From Cellvibrionales bacterium (GTDB taxonomy: Bacteria; Pseudomonadota; Gammaproteobacteria; Pseudomonadales; UBA7434): a DNA stretch of 15,654 nt. Shown here in pieces: positions 1-7,219 of the stretch. The notes below the pieces were generated by a model, which saw only the letters and a program-made list of their open reading frames with translations, did no database searches and was not told the origin of the DNA. Both the position numbers and the translations under genes were made by a program. Every line of letters starts with the position of its first letter. The stretch's first letter is position 1. Location: contig JABIQF010000045.1 of assembly GCA_018668095.1 (NCBI GenBank), positions 1 through 15,654 of the forward strand. Direction: 5' to 3'.

Positions 1-35
1 ACAAGTTCAGTAGACTTCTTTTTATTTTAAAACAA

Positions 36-66
36 GTAAAAACCGTGCCTAACGGCCGGCTTTTAC
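36..66 (-). terminator. Candidate intrinsic terminator, possibly bidirectional
   Basis: The arms GTAAAAACCG (36-45) and CGGCTTTTAC (57-66) are complementary at nine of ten positions. In minus-strand RNA the tenth is a G-U pair and the 3' arm contains a run of five U; in plus-strand RNA that pair is an A-C mismatch. The loop is 11 bases. It could end minus transcription coming from orn, although it lies over 600 bases beyond the orn stop, or serve a plus-strand gene left of the window. Confidence 0.4.
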
Positions 67-374
67 TGTTGAGCTCCGCATGCCGCTCAAAAAAGATAAG
101 AGAAGAGCAGAAAAAAGAATGAAAAGCCGCAGCTCAAGAGTAATCTTTTCCCCTAAAAAATTATTGAACGTGGTGTGGGTTAGAAGGTGAAAGAATGAGA
201 GCTAAGCAAAGGGTTATAAATAGAAGAACTATTATTTCGCTAAAAGGAAAACTTGAACGTAAAGCCTGATGCAAGTGCAGCACAAAAAAGTACCCCCTAT
301 ACCGCTTGGCGATAATCTCTCTGGAACTGCTGGACAGAAAACACTACGAGATGCACCCGTCGTGGTTAAGCTTC

Positions 375-398
375 GCCGTTAAGCTTACGGCATTTTTT
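375..398 (+). terminator. Hairpin GCCGT/ACGGC followed by a T-run
   Basis: GCCGT (375-379) pairs with ACGGC (387-391) around a loop containing AAGCTT. Six T residues follow at 393-398, which is the form of a short intrinsic terminator on the plus strand. No plus-strand gene lies immediately upstream, so it may instead be part of the repetitive element that follows. Confidence 0.35.
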
Positions 399-399
399 G

Positions 400-486
400 G
401 TTACTTTTTTTTGCTGTTGACAGCGTAGTTTGCTGCGCGCCTGAAGGGCGCCCCGTAGGGTGAGCGCAGCGAATAAAAAAAGTGAC
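400..486. repeat. Nested inverted-repeat element, three-way-junction fold
   Basis: An outer stem of 12 pairs joins 400-411 to 475-486 with one G-U pair. Inside it are two hairpins: GCTG-TTGA-CAGC at 413-424, and a stem of ten pairs between 429-438 and 464-473 (core GCTGCGC/GCGCAGC, one G-U). An alternative inner hairpin GCGCC/GGCGC (437-441/447-451) also exists. The outer arms consist mostly of a T-run and an A-run. This resembles repetitive intergenic palindromes seen in gammaproteobacteria; I cannot assign a named family. Confidence 0.5.
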
Positions 487-491
487 TGGCT

Positions 492-508
492 GTCGGGCCA
501 CCCCCGAC
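492..508. other. Perfect 6-bp hairpin GTCGGG/CCCGAC
   Basis: GTCGGG at 492-497 pairs with CCCGAC at 503-508 across a five-base loop. It lies immediately right of the nested inverted repeat, and its right arm is part of the first copy of the tandem repeat. Confidence 0.4.
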
Positions 509-690
509 GACCTTGATTGAAAACTCAAACGATAGAAACAAAAACCTAGAATACAAGAACACTTTTAAATAACACTTAAAGAGCTGACATTAAACTACCT
601 GCCCAACCCCGACGAACTTGAACTTGAAACTTAAACAATAGAAGTAAAAAATCAGAATATAAGATTACAGTCAAAACTTAAAAAACACCG
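496..690. repeat. Two tandem imperfect copies of a ~105-base unit
   Basis: Copy one spans about 496-600 and copy two about 601-690, ending at the orn stop codon. Both begin with a C-rich segment leading into CCCCGACGA (502-510 and 607-615). Both continue with matching words in the same order: CTTGA, TTGAAA or similar, CAAAC or TAAAC, ATAGAA, AGAATA and AAGA. Copies differ by scattered substitutions and small indels, which implies an old duplication. No coding potential was seen. Confidence 0.6.
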
Positions 691-695
691 CCACC

Positions 696-1238
696 CTATA
701 CATCCAACAACTTACTCCGATAATATCGCAACTCTTCAATCGAATCTTTAATATCATCCATTGCCAAATGACTAGACTTCTTCTTCATACCCTTAAGCAC
801 CGACGGCTTCCAACGACGCGCCAACTCCTTCAGCGAACTCACATCCAAATTCCGGTAATGAAAAAACGCCTCCAACTCAGGCATATAGTTAGCCAAAAAA
901 CGCCTATCCTGACAAATACTATTCCCACACATCGGCGAATCACCCTTTTGCAAATGCTGCTGCAAAAACTTAATCGTTTGCTGCTCAGCCTCAGCCACCG
1001 TAATCGCACTTTCACGCACCCGCTTAGTCAAACCCGACTGGCCATGCTGAAAGGTATTCCATTCATCCATATTGTTAAGCACTGAATCTGGCTGATGAAT
1101 AGCCAACATCGGACCCTCACCTAACACCCGCAAGTCAGCATCTGTCACAATCGTGGCAATCTCAATAATCACATCCGAATCGGGCTTCAGGCCACTCATT
1201 TCTAGATCAATCCAGATAAGTCGATTAAGTTCTTGCAT
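696..1238 (-). CDS. orn: Oligoribonuclease
   Basis: A 180-residue DEDDh-family 3'-5' exoribonuclease that degrades nanoRNAs of two to five nucleotides. In c-di-GMP-signalling bacteria it also cleaves pGpG, the last step of c-di-GMP turnover. Visible catalytic residues are Asp11 and Glu13 in IDLEMSGL, Asp111 in GNSICQDRRF, and His157 and Asp162 in SHLAMDDI. Length and the LDVSSLKELARRWKP block fit the family throughout. The ATG at 1236-1238 is preceded by AGGAG with a slightly long spacer, and a TATACT -10-like box lies at 1269-1274. It diverges from rsgA, a widespread gammaproteobacterial arrangement. The essential role in nanoRNA decay is family knowledge, as is the cytoplasmic location. Confidence 0.97.
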   Translation of the reverse strand: MQELNRLIWIDLEMSGLKPDSDVIIEIATIVTDADLRVLGEGPMLAIHQPDSVLNNMDEWNTFQHGQSGLTKRVRESAITVAEAEQQTIKFLQQHLQKGDSPMCGNSICQDRRFLANYMPELEAFFHYRNLDVSSLKELARRWKPSVLKGMKKKSSHLAMDDIKDSIEELRYYRSKLLDV

Positions 1239-1368
1239 AGTATTTACCGCTCCTAATTTTAGATGGCCAGTATAACGCCGTGATCAAGCAGTGAAAGCCT
1301 GCAAGGTTACAATTGTAGTCAACGCGCCGAACCAGTAAGCTAAGACAATTGCAAAAACGAAGATTATC
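1239..1368. promoter_or_regulatory. Divergent orn/rsgA promoter region
   Basis: This 130-base spacer must carry both promoters. For orn (minus), TATACT at 1269-1274 is a good -10 about 31 bases before the ATG, with only a weak -35. For rsgA (plus), TTGTAG starting at 1313 is followed after 17 bases by TAAGCT, a weak match. A perfect 10-base palindrome, TACAATTGTA, lies at 1308-1317 between them, possibly by chance given its AT content. Confidence 0.4.
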
Positions 1369-2481
1369 ATGAGTAAACGTCGACTTAACAAGCAACAACT
1401 TGAGCGCATTGCGAGTAATCATGCCACTGTCTCACAAAGTGCTGATGACATTGACCTGCTGCATGGACTCGTCGTCACTCATTACGGTAAAGAAGTGGAA
1501 GTGCTGCGCTTAAATGCCGATAAAACCATTGCCAGCCAAACCACCACTCGCTGTCATTTTAGAGCTAAATTACCCACGATTGTCTGCGGTGACGTTATCT
1601 TGTGGCGCGCCCCTCCGGCTAACACTGCTACTGGGGTGATAGAAGCACTACTTGAGCGTGAGTCGCTATTAAAAAGACCGCGGCCTTATCAAGATCCTAA
1701 GCCTGTAGCCGCCAACATCGACACTATTTTTATTACACTATCACCACAACCCGCACCCATTATCTCGCTGATCGATCGCTTTTTAATTGCCGCTGAAAAC
1801 GCCAATATCAACGCCTGCATATTGCTTAACAAGCAAGACCTTATGGGACAGAATCAAGCTGTAACCGAAGAGATTAATGAAGCACTATCGCTTTATACTG
1901 AGTTAGGCTATCCCGTCTACCGCTACAGCGCCGTCGATAATGGCCTCAATGATGATATTGATGGCAACATGACTGACAGTGAAAAGGATAAGATCGCCCA
2001 ACAAAGAAATGCGAAGTTTACCGAAGCTGAGAATAATGAAACGCAGCGCTTTATTGATGCCCTAGCGAATAAGACCAGTATTCTGGTCGGCCAGTCAGGC
2101 GTTGGTAAATCCTCTATTATCAATACACTCAAGGGTAACCATCGCGCCAAAATCGGTGATATTTCTGCCTCCAATGATAAAGGCAAGCACACCACCACCA
2201 CTTCGCAGATGTATCAGTTGGCGGGTGCTGACGCTAGCGTGGCTACCGGCATTATTGATTCGCCAGGCATACGTGAATTCGGTTTATGGCATTTAAGTCC
2301 TGCCGATATTATTAGTGGTCTACCTGAGTTTCAGGCGCATACAGAAAATTGTAAATTTCGTGATTGCCAACATGGACTAAGTAAGGGCTGCGCCCTGCAA
2401 GACGCTTTCGATCAAGGCGACATTCATCCATCACGCATTAGCAGCTATCACCATATTTTGGCTTCACTCGATCAACTTTAA
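1369..2481 (+). CDS. rsgA: Ribosome small subunit-dependent GTPase A
   Basis: A 370-residue circularly permuted GTPase that acts late in 30S subunit maturation and is stimulated by the small subunit. An OB-fold occupies roughly residues 30-95. GTPase motifs appear in permuted order: G4 NKQD (154-157), SAVD (187-190), G1 GQSGVGKSS (241-249), the HTTTT switch (274-278) and G3 DSPG (297-300). A C-terminal zinc-binding motif uses Cys328, Cys333, His335 and Cys341. It is about 20 residues longer than E. coli RsgA, mainly through a polar, acidic insertion near residues 191-224 between SAVD and the P-loop. The ATG has a weak GAAGA ribosome site. rhdA starts 31 bases after the stop. Confidence 0.96.
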   Translation: MSKRRLNKQQLERIASNHATVSQSADDIDLLHGLVVTHYGKEVEVLRLNADKTIASQTTTRCHFRAKLPTIVCGDVILWRAPPANTATGVIEALLERESLLKRPRPYQDPKPVAANIDTIFITLSPQPAPIISLIDRFLIAAENANINACILLNKQDLMGQNQAVTEEINEALSLYTELGYPVYRYSAVDNGLNDDIDGNMTDSEKDKIAQQRNAKFTEAENNETQRFIDALANKTSILVGQSGVGKSSIINTLKGNHRAKIGDISASNDKGKHTTTTSQMYQLAGADASVATGIIDSPGIREFGLWHLSPADIISGLPEFQAHTENCKFRDCQHGLSKGCALQDAFDQGDIHPSRISSYHHILASLDQL

Positions 2482-2512
2482 CTTGACCGTACAAATAGGA
2501 CTTCAACACAAC

Positions 2513-3361
2513 ATGTCTTCATCGCTTTCACCCGAACTCGTTATGCAAACGTCACAGCTAGATACTCTGCTAAACCAAACTAATATTTTATTAGTTTTTA
2601 TCGGCAGCGAAGAAGCCTTTCGTGAAGCGCATATTCCCGGCTCGCAACATATTAAACCTAGCGAATTAGTCTGTGGAGTTGCACCAGCAGCAGGAAAAAT
2701 TGCCGATGCTGACGACCTCGCTTTTTTGTTTTCTCGCATCGGACTTAATGAAAATAGTATTGTCATTGCCTATGATGATGAAGGTGGCGGCTGGGCTGGC
2801 CGATTCATTTGGACCTTAGATATTATCGGCCATAACAACTATCACTATCTTGATGGCGGCTTAACAGCATGGTTAGGTGAAAAACGTGAAACGGAAAACG
2901 ATTTTAGTAAAAATAATCTTATCAATGAAAACGGACAACCATCGGTTGAAATCAATATTAATTCGGCCTTAATCGTTAGCGCAGAAAATATTATTGAATC
3001 ATTAAATAATGATGATGACTTTATTGTTTGGGATGCACGATCGCCGCAAGAGCATAATGGTGAAAAAGTGTTAGCCGCGCGCGGTGGCCATATCCCTGGC
3101 GCTGCAAATATTAATTGGTTAGACTTAATGGATAGAAATAATTTCTTAAGACTCAAGCCATTAGCTATCATTGAAGCCATGCTAGACGATAAGAAATTAA
3201 CGGCTGATAAAAATATTGTTACTCATTGCCAATCTCATCATCGATCTGGCCTCACCTATTTAGTCGGAAAAATAATAGGCCTTAACATTAAAGCCTATGA
3301 TGGCTCATGGTCTGAATGGGGAAACCTTGAAAACACACCCATAGATAACCCTACAAATTAA
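2513..3361 (+). CDS. rhdA: Thiosulfate sulfurtransferase, RhdA-type rhodanese
   Basis: A two-domain rhodanese of 282 residues that transfers sulfane sulfur from a donor such as thiosulfate to an acceptor through a cysteine persulfide. The N-terminal domain is inactive: its loop reads DDEGGGWAGR and lacks cysteine. The C-terminal domain has the active loop CQSHHRSG with Cys239. This resembles the CQTHHR loop of Azotobacter and Pseudomonas RhdA and differs from the CGSGVTA loop of mercaptopyruvate sulfurtransferases. I chose the ATG at 2513, which follows AGGA with a somewhat long spacer. An in-frame TTG at 2483 would add ten residues but has no ribosome site. It lies between rsgA and psd on the same strand and is probably co-transcribed. 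The physiological donor and acceptor are not evident. Confidence 0.88.
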   Translation: MSSSLSPELVMQTSQLDTLLNQTNILLVFIGSEEAFREAHIPGSQHIKPSELVCGVAPAAGKIADADDLAFLFSRIGLNENSIVIAYDDEGGGWAGRFIWTLDIIGHNNYHYLDGGLTAWLGEKRETENDFSKNNLINENGQPSVEININSALIVSAENIIESLNNDDDFIVWDARSPQEHNGEKVLAARGGHIPGAANINWLDLMDRNNFLRLKPLAIIEAMLDDKKLTADKNIVTHCQSHHRSGLTYLVGKIIGLNIKAYDGSWSEWGNLENTPIDNPTN

Positions 3362-3428
3362 AAAGCATCGTTATTTATTAAAAAATTATTTTTGAATTGC
3401 TAACACTAACAAACAACAAGGCTAAAAA

Positions 3429-4301
3429 ATGTCTCTACCCGAATTTCGTGAACGTCTATTTATTCTTTCACAGTACTGCATACCTCAACATACGCTCTCG
3501 CGCTTAATTGGCTACCTTGCCGATTGTGAAACGCCTTGGTTAAAATCAAAAATTATTCAACTGTTCAGTCACTTCTTTCCGATCAATATGGCTGAAGCTG
3601 AACGAGAGAATTATGAACAATACGTTAGCTTTAATGATTTTTTTACCCGTGAATTAAAACCCGATGCAAGACCCACTGTGCAAGATGACAATGCAATCGT
3701 TTCACCTGCAGATGGTGCCATTAGCGAAATAGGCAGAATAGAAAAAGATCAGCTCCTTCAAGCCAAAGGTCATAAATATAGCTTACTCGCACTATTAGGC
3801 GGCGATACTGAATTAGCAGAGCAATTTAACAATGGCGCTTTTGCTACTATTTATTTATCACCTAAAGATTATCACCGCGTTCATATGCCATTAGCTGGCA
3901 CCTTGCAAAAAACACTTTATGTGCCTGGTAAGTTATTCTCTGTTAATCAAGCAACGGCGAATAATGTGCCAGGATTATTTGCACGTAACGAGCGATTAGT
4001 TTGCGTTTTTGATACCGACTGTGGACCAATGGTGGTGATATTAGTTGGCGCGATGATTGTTGCTGCAATTGAAACCGTTTGGGCGGGTCAAGTGGCGCCG
4101 CAATCTAAAACGGTTAACACTATTGATATGACAAAAATATTTACGCTGGCTAAGGGTGGAGAAATGGGTCGCTTTAAATTAGGCTCAACGGCTATCGTTT
4201 TATTTCCAGAAAATACTGTCACATGGAATGAAACCTTAGAAAATGGCTCAGCGATACAGCTTGGCGAATTGCTTGGTACTATTGATAACATTCAGTCATA
4301 A
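3429..4301 (+). CDS. psd: Phosphatidylserine decarboxylase proenzyme
   Basis: A 290-residue proenzyme of the inner membrane enzyme that makes phosphatidylethanolamine from phosphatidylserine. The self-cleavage site LGST is present; cleavage between Gly252 and Ser253 would release a short alpha chain carrying the pyruvoyl group. The other expected maturation residues are visible: Asp95 in SPADGAI and the histidines of YHRVHMP (149 and 152). The FTRELKP block near residue 72 is also typical. Length matches the bacterial family. An AAGG ribosome site sits seven bases before the ATG, and the gene follows rhdA after 67 bases. It converges on epmA across a trinucleotide-rich spacer. Confidence 0.96.
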   Translation: MSLPEFRERLFILSQYCIPQHTLSRLIGYLADCETPWLKSKIIQLFSHFFPINMAEAERENYEQYVSFNDFFTRELKPDARPTVQDDNAIVSPADGAISEIGRIEKDQLLQAKGHKYSLLALLGGDTELAEQFNNGAFATIYLSPKDYHRVHMPLAGTLQKTLYVPGKLFSVNQATANNVPGLFARNERLVCVFDTDCGPMVVILVGAMIVAAIETVWAGQVAPQSKTVNTIDMTKIFTLAKGGEMGRFKLGSTAIVLFPENTVTWNETLENGSAIQLGELLGTIDNIQS

Positions 4302-4374
4302 CAAACATTAACAACAGCTATAGCAATAATTGTAGTAATAACTACAACAGCAACTATAACAACAACAACAGCAA
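4302..4374. repeat. Degenerate CAA/CAG trinucleotide tract
   Basis: From just after the psd stop to inside the 3' end of epmA the plus strand is dominated by CAA, CAG, TAA and CTA triplets, for example four AAC-type units in a row around 4358-4368. On the minus strand the epmA frame reads as leucine codons interrupted by TAG. The tract spans the whole convergent spacer and supplies the last residues of EpmA. Confidence 0.65.
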
Positions 4375-5301
4375 ACGATCGACACCTAAGGCAACACCCG
4401 CACAATTGGGTAAGCCGCGATTCATTGCAGCTATTAAGCCCGCGTCAATTTCACGAGCGGGCTCCCCTCTCTGTAAGCGTTGTTGATTATCAGTCTCGAA
4501 GCGTCTCATTTGTTCAGCCGCATCTGTTAGCTCATGATAGCCATTAGCCAATTCAATCCCGTTTATATAAAGTTCAAAACGCTTTGCGACTTTCTGACCA
4601 TCCGCATTCATGGCTAACCGTGCCAGTGCCGATTGGCTCTCAGGATAATCAAATAAAAAGGTCATCCCTTTTTTACCTAGATTTTTTTCAACACAGTGCG
4701 TTAATAATAAATCTAACCATACATCTTTATGTTGATTCGTAAAACTGACATCCATTTTTTGTCGGGCAATTAATTCAAGCTCATCACTGCTTGCTATAAA
4801 TGGATCAACACCTGCATACCGAATAAATGCATCTCGATAACTTATTTTTTCAACAGCAGTATTGGGTTTTAAGGTATGAATTAATGCTGCCACATCATCA
4901 ATCAACGCATCCATATCGTAATCTATGCGATACCATTCAAGCATCGTAAACTCCATGGCATGTAATCGGCCAGGAGCGTCTTGTCGAAAGGCTTTCGATA
5001 TTTGATAAATAGAACCACTGCCCAACGACAGTAATTGCTTCATCGAATATTCTGGAGAAGTTGCTAAATATAAATAATCAGGATCAGCTGAGGTGATTGC
5101 AAAAGGATTTTCAACACGGAGATTATCGAGTTGCGGGTCAGTCACGGGGTACTGACCTAATAATGGCGTTTCAACTTCTAACAGCTGTTGCTGCGAAAAA
5201 TAATGACGAATACTGGCAAGCGTGGCGGCTCTTTTCGCCAAACGCTCACCCGTATTTTGTTGATCAAGCGCAGCCGGATTGGCGCCAGTTTGCTCGATCA
5301 T
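4354..5301 (-). CDS. epmA: EF-P--(R)-beta-lysine ligase, C-terminus altered
   Basis: A class II lysyl-tRNA-synthetase paralogue that activates (R)-beta-lysine and attaches it to Lys34 of EF-P instead of to tRNA. At 315 residues it has the catalytic core only, without an anticodon-binding domain. Recognisable blocks are LEVETP, TSPEYSMK, the motif 2 region ending in EFTMLEWYR, GIELANGYHELTD, and motif 3 GVALGVDRL. Directly after motif 3 the protein ends in six leucines encoded by a TTG/CTG repeat. The family normally continues about 17 residues further with a conserved helical tail, as in E. coli EpmA. The ATG overlaps the efp stop as ATGA, so translation is probably coupled. Function is likely retained if the lost tail is dispensable, but this is uncertain. 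Confidence 0.92.
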   Translation of the reverse strand: MIEQTGANPAALDQQNTGERLAKRAATLASIRHYFSQQQLLEVETPLLGQYPVTDPQLDNLRVENPFAITSADPDYLYLATSPEYSMKQLLSLGSGSIYQISKAFRQDAPGRLHAMEFTMLEWYRIDYDMDALIDDVAALIHTLKPNTAVEKISYRDAFIRYAGVDPFIASSDELELIARQKMDVSFTNQHKDVWLDLLLTHCVEKNLGKKGMTFLFDYPESQSALARLAMNADGQKVAKRFELYINGIELANGYHELTDAAEQMRRFETDNQQRLQRGEPAREIDAGLIAAMNRGLPNCAGVALGVDRLLLLLL

Positions 5302-5861
5302 GCGCGCGAAACATATTCGCCTGTGCGAGTATCAATTTTTAGCACTTCATCTTTATCAATAAATAAGGGTACGCGAACCACAGCACCGGTTACCAATGTA
5401 GCAGGCTTAGTAGCACCTTGTGCAGTATCCCCCTTTAAACCTGGGTCAGTTTCGCCAACCGCTATTTCAACAAAATTAGGCAACGTAACTGTTAACGGCG
5501 CACCATTCCATAAAGTGATAATGCATCTTTCTTGCTCTTTTAAAAATGGTTTAGCATCTTCAATAGCTGCTGCTGAAGCCGGTACTTGATCAAAGGTATC
5601 TGGGTCCATAAAGTACCAGAACTCATCATCACAATAGAGGTATTCCATTGTGGTTTCCATGACATCGGCCGCTTCTACACTTTCACCCGATTTAAAGGTT
5701 TTTTCCCAAGCGCGACCTGTTTTTAAATTCTTTAAACGCACACGGTTAAAGGCCTGACCTTTACCCGGCTTAACCACTTCATTTTCGACAATATTACAAG
5801 GATCGCCTTCAATAATAATTTTTAAGCCATTCTTGAATTCATTGGTAGAATAGGTGCCCAT
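5298..5861 (-). CDS. efp: Translation elongation factor P
   Basis: A 187-residue factor that binds near the ribosomal E site and relieves stalling at polyproline motifs. The N-terminal KOW-like domain starts GTYSTNEF. The modified lysine lies in VVKPGKGQA and is exactly residue 34 when counted from the ATG at 5861. Two OB domains follow, with the usual C-terminal region ending DTRTGEYVSRA. I chose the ATG at 5861 because GAGGA lies six bases upstream; a TTG at 5876 would sit inside or upstream of that site and add five atypical residues. The gene overlaps epmA by four bases and diverges from epmB over 121 bases, in which I saw no clear -35/-10 pair. Confidence 0.97.
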   Translation of the reverse strand: MGTYSTNEFKNGLKIIIEGDPCNIVENEVVKPGKGQAFNRVRLKNLKTGRAWEKTFKSGESVEAADVMETTMEYLYCDDEFWYFMDPDTFDQVPASAAAIEDAKPFLKEQERCIITLWNGAPLTVTLPNFVEIAVGETDPGLKGDTAQGATKPATLVTGAVVRVPLFIDKDEVLKIDTRTGEYVSRA

Positions 5862-5982
5862 GGTGTTCCTCAACAAGTGTTTACGTTTAGTTTAGGTACT
5901 TTTCTTTTCATCACTTTTGTTTTAAATTGGCTGGCTTGTGCCACCCAGCTGACAGATATTACTCAAGTACCGGAATGGCCCT

Positions 5983-7044
5983 ATGATAACGCGAACAAGC
6001 CCAAGCTGTCAGACTGAAAATACCGTTATTCGCCTTACTGAGGCAAAGAGTTGGCAGCAGTTATTATCTGACTCCACACTGACATTAGCCGAACTACTCC
6101 AAAAGCTCGATATTACCACCGATGATTTCACTGCCAGTATTGATGGCGATCCCGACATTAACCCTCAGGACTTTCCTATTCGCGCCCCTGCGCCCTTTAT
6201 TGACCGCATGGGTAAGGGTGATATCAATGACCCACTGCTCCGACAAGTCCTTCCGTTAGCCAAAGAACATGATATTACACCCGGCTACACTGCCGACCCC
6301 CTGCATGAAGCCGACTTTAATAATACGCCAGGGCTCATCCATAAATATCACAGCCGTGCTCTACTTATTGTCACTAAAGCCTGTGCCATCCATTGCCGCT
6401 ACTGTTTCCGCCGTCACTTTCCGTATGAAGATAACCAGCCTAGCCGTGCCATGTGGACTAAGACGCTCGATTATCTGCAACAACATACAGAAATTAATGA
6501 AGTTATTTACAGCGGTGGTGATCCATTAGCCAGCAGTAACGGACAACTCAGCTGGCTTAGCCAAAAAGTCGCTGCCATTAAGCATATCAAAACGCTGCGT
6601 ATTCATACTCGTCTACCTGTCGTATTGCCACAGCGCATAGACACTGAATTGCTTGAGATACTCCAGCAATGGCCGGGTAAAAAAGTTGTCGTTATTCATA
6701 GTAATCATGTCAATGAGCTCGACGCATCCGTCAAAATCGCTGTTGATAAGCTAAAGGCCATTGGTGTCACCGTACTTAACCAAACCGTTTTGCTTAAAGG
6801 AATTAACGACTCAGCAACAGCGTTAGTTCAATTAAGCGAGCGACTCTTCGACATAGGCGTATTACCCTATTACCTGCATTTATTAGATACCGTTTCTGGC
6901 GCCGCCCACTTTGCAATAAGCGATAACGAAGCAAAAGCGATTATGGGGGAAGTCACCTCTCGCCTACCCGGTTACCTAGTGCCGCGACTCGTTCGCGAAG
7001 AAGCCGATAAAACCTCTAAGACACCTATATTGCCTACCTTTTGA
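5983..7044 (+). CDS. epmB: EF-P (R)-beta-lysine-forming lysine 2,3-aminomutase
   Basis: A 353-residue radical SAM, PLP-dependent enzyme that converts L-lysine to the beta-lysine used by EpmA. The iron-sulfur cluster motif CAIHCRYC supplies Cys134, Cys138 and Cys141 within KACAIHCRYCFRRHFPY. SGGDPL (177-182) and the HTRLPVVLPQRI block follow, as in lysine 2,3-aminomutases. The short length and lack of the large C-terminal extension fit EpmB rather than the catabolic clostridial enzyme. The ATG follows GGA after eight bases. It diverges from efp-epmA, so all three known genes for this modification are adjacent; the EF-P hydroxylase EpmC is not in the window. Confidence 0.95.
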   Translation: MITRTSPSCQTENTVIRLTEAKSWQQLLSDSTLTLAELLQKLDITTDDFTASIDGDPDINPQDFPIRAPAPFIDRMGKGDINDPLLRQVLPLAKEHDITPGYTADPLHEADFNNTPGLIHKYHSRALLIVTKACAIHCRYCFRRHFPYEDNQPSRAMWTKTLDYLQQHTEINEVIYSGGDPLASSNGQLSWLSQKVAAIKHIKTLRIHTRLPVVLPQRIDTELLEILQQWPGKKVVVIHSNHVNELDASVKIAVDKLKAIGVTVLNQTVLLKGINDSATALVQLSERLFDIGVLPYYLHLLDTVSGAAHFAISDNEAKAIMGEVTSRLPGYLVPRLVREEADKTSKTPILPTF

Positions 7045-7219
7045 GATCGAGAAACCTTAAAACCGTTAAGCATTTCTGAAAAAAACTATCGACCAGTTAA
7101 CATAAACTCCGCCAGATTCAGCACATAAATCAATCAATACCTATACTCAGGAAAGTTGCCATCATTGCGTGGCAAGCCCAGTTTTTCAGGGTATTGGCTT
7201 TTAATGGGTTTGGATTAAG
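7045..7219 (+). promoter_or_regulatory. Leader region of the PilZ-like/fimX operon
   Basis: This 175-base spacer holds a good -10-like box TATACT at 7142-7147, without a convincing -35. Just downstream is a perfect 6-bp hairpin, TTGCCA (7156-7161) with TGGCAA (7170-7175), so it would lie in the 5' leader if that promoter is used. It does not match the c-di-GMP riboswitch consensus as I remember it. No strong terminator for epmB was seen. Confidence 0.35.

Larger units (their letters stand above)
1..695. other. Long non-coding region with stem-loops and a tandem repeat
   Basis: I see no convincing gene here on either strand. The stretch holds a stem-loop at 36-66, a TTGAGC/GCTCAA hairpin near 70-91, a hairpin with a T-run at 375-398, a nested inverted-repeat block at 400-486, a GTCGGG/CCCGAC hairpin at 492-508, and two tandem copies of a unit of about 105 bases at 496-690. 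The left 300 bases are purine-rich on the plus strand. Two short open frames (119-190 and 195-269) encode only basic low-complexity peptides and were not called. The block looks like a structured repetitive intergenic element downstream of orn. Confidence 0.6.

Noticed and set aside
119..269. Two short basic open frames (119-190 and 195-269) on the plus strand with purine-rich upstream sequence
   Set aside because: They are 23 and 24 codons, rich in Lys and Arg simply because the DNA is purine-rich. The ribosome-site-like sequences are expected by chance in such composition.
400..690. CRISPR array or insertion sequence at the left end
   Set aside because: Repeats are only two long tandem copies without spacers, and no transposase reading frame or terminal repeats with target duplication are visible.
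768..1085. 105-codon plus-strand frame inside orn
   Set aside because: It is fully antisense to orn, with leucine- and arginine-rich low-complexity translation typical of a shadow frame.
2483..2512. TTG start of rhdA ten codons upstream of the chosen ATG
   Set aside because: No ribosome site precedes the TTG, while AGGA precedes the ATG at 2513, and the shorter form fits the usual family length.
5862..5876. TTG start of efp five codons upstream
   Set aside because: It would place the start upstream of the GAGGA ribosome site, and only the ATG at 5861 puts the modified lysine at position 34.
7045..7219. c-di-GMP riboswitch upstream of the PilZ-like/fimX genes
   Set aside because: The context suggested it, but I could not find the conserved GEMM core segments as I know them; only a simple hairpin is present.
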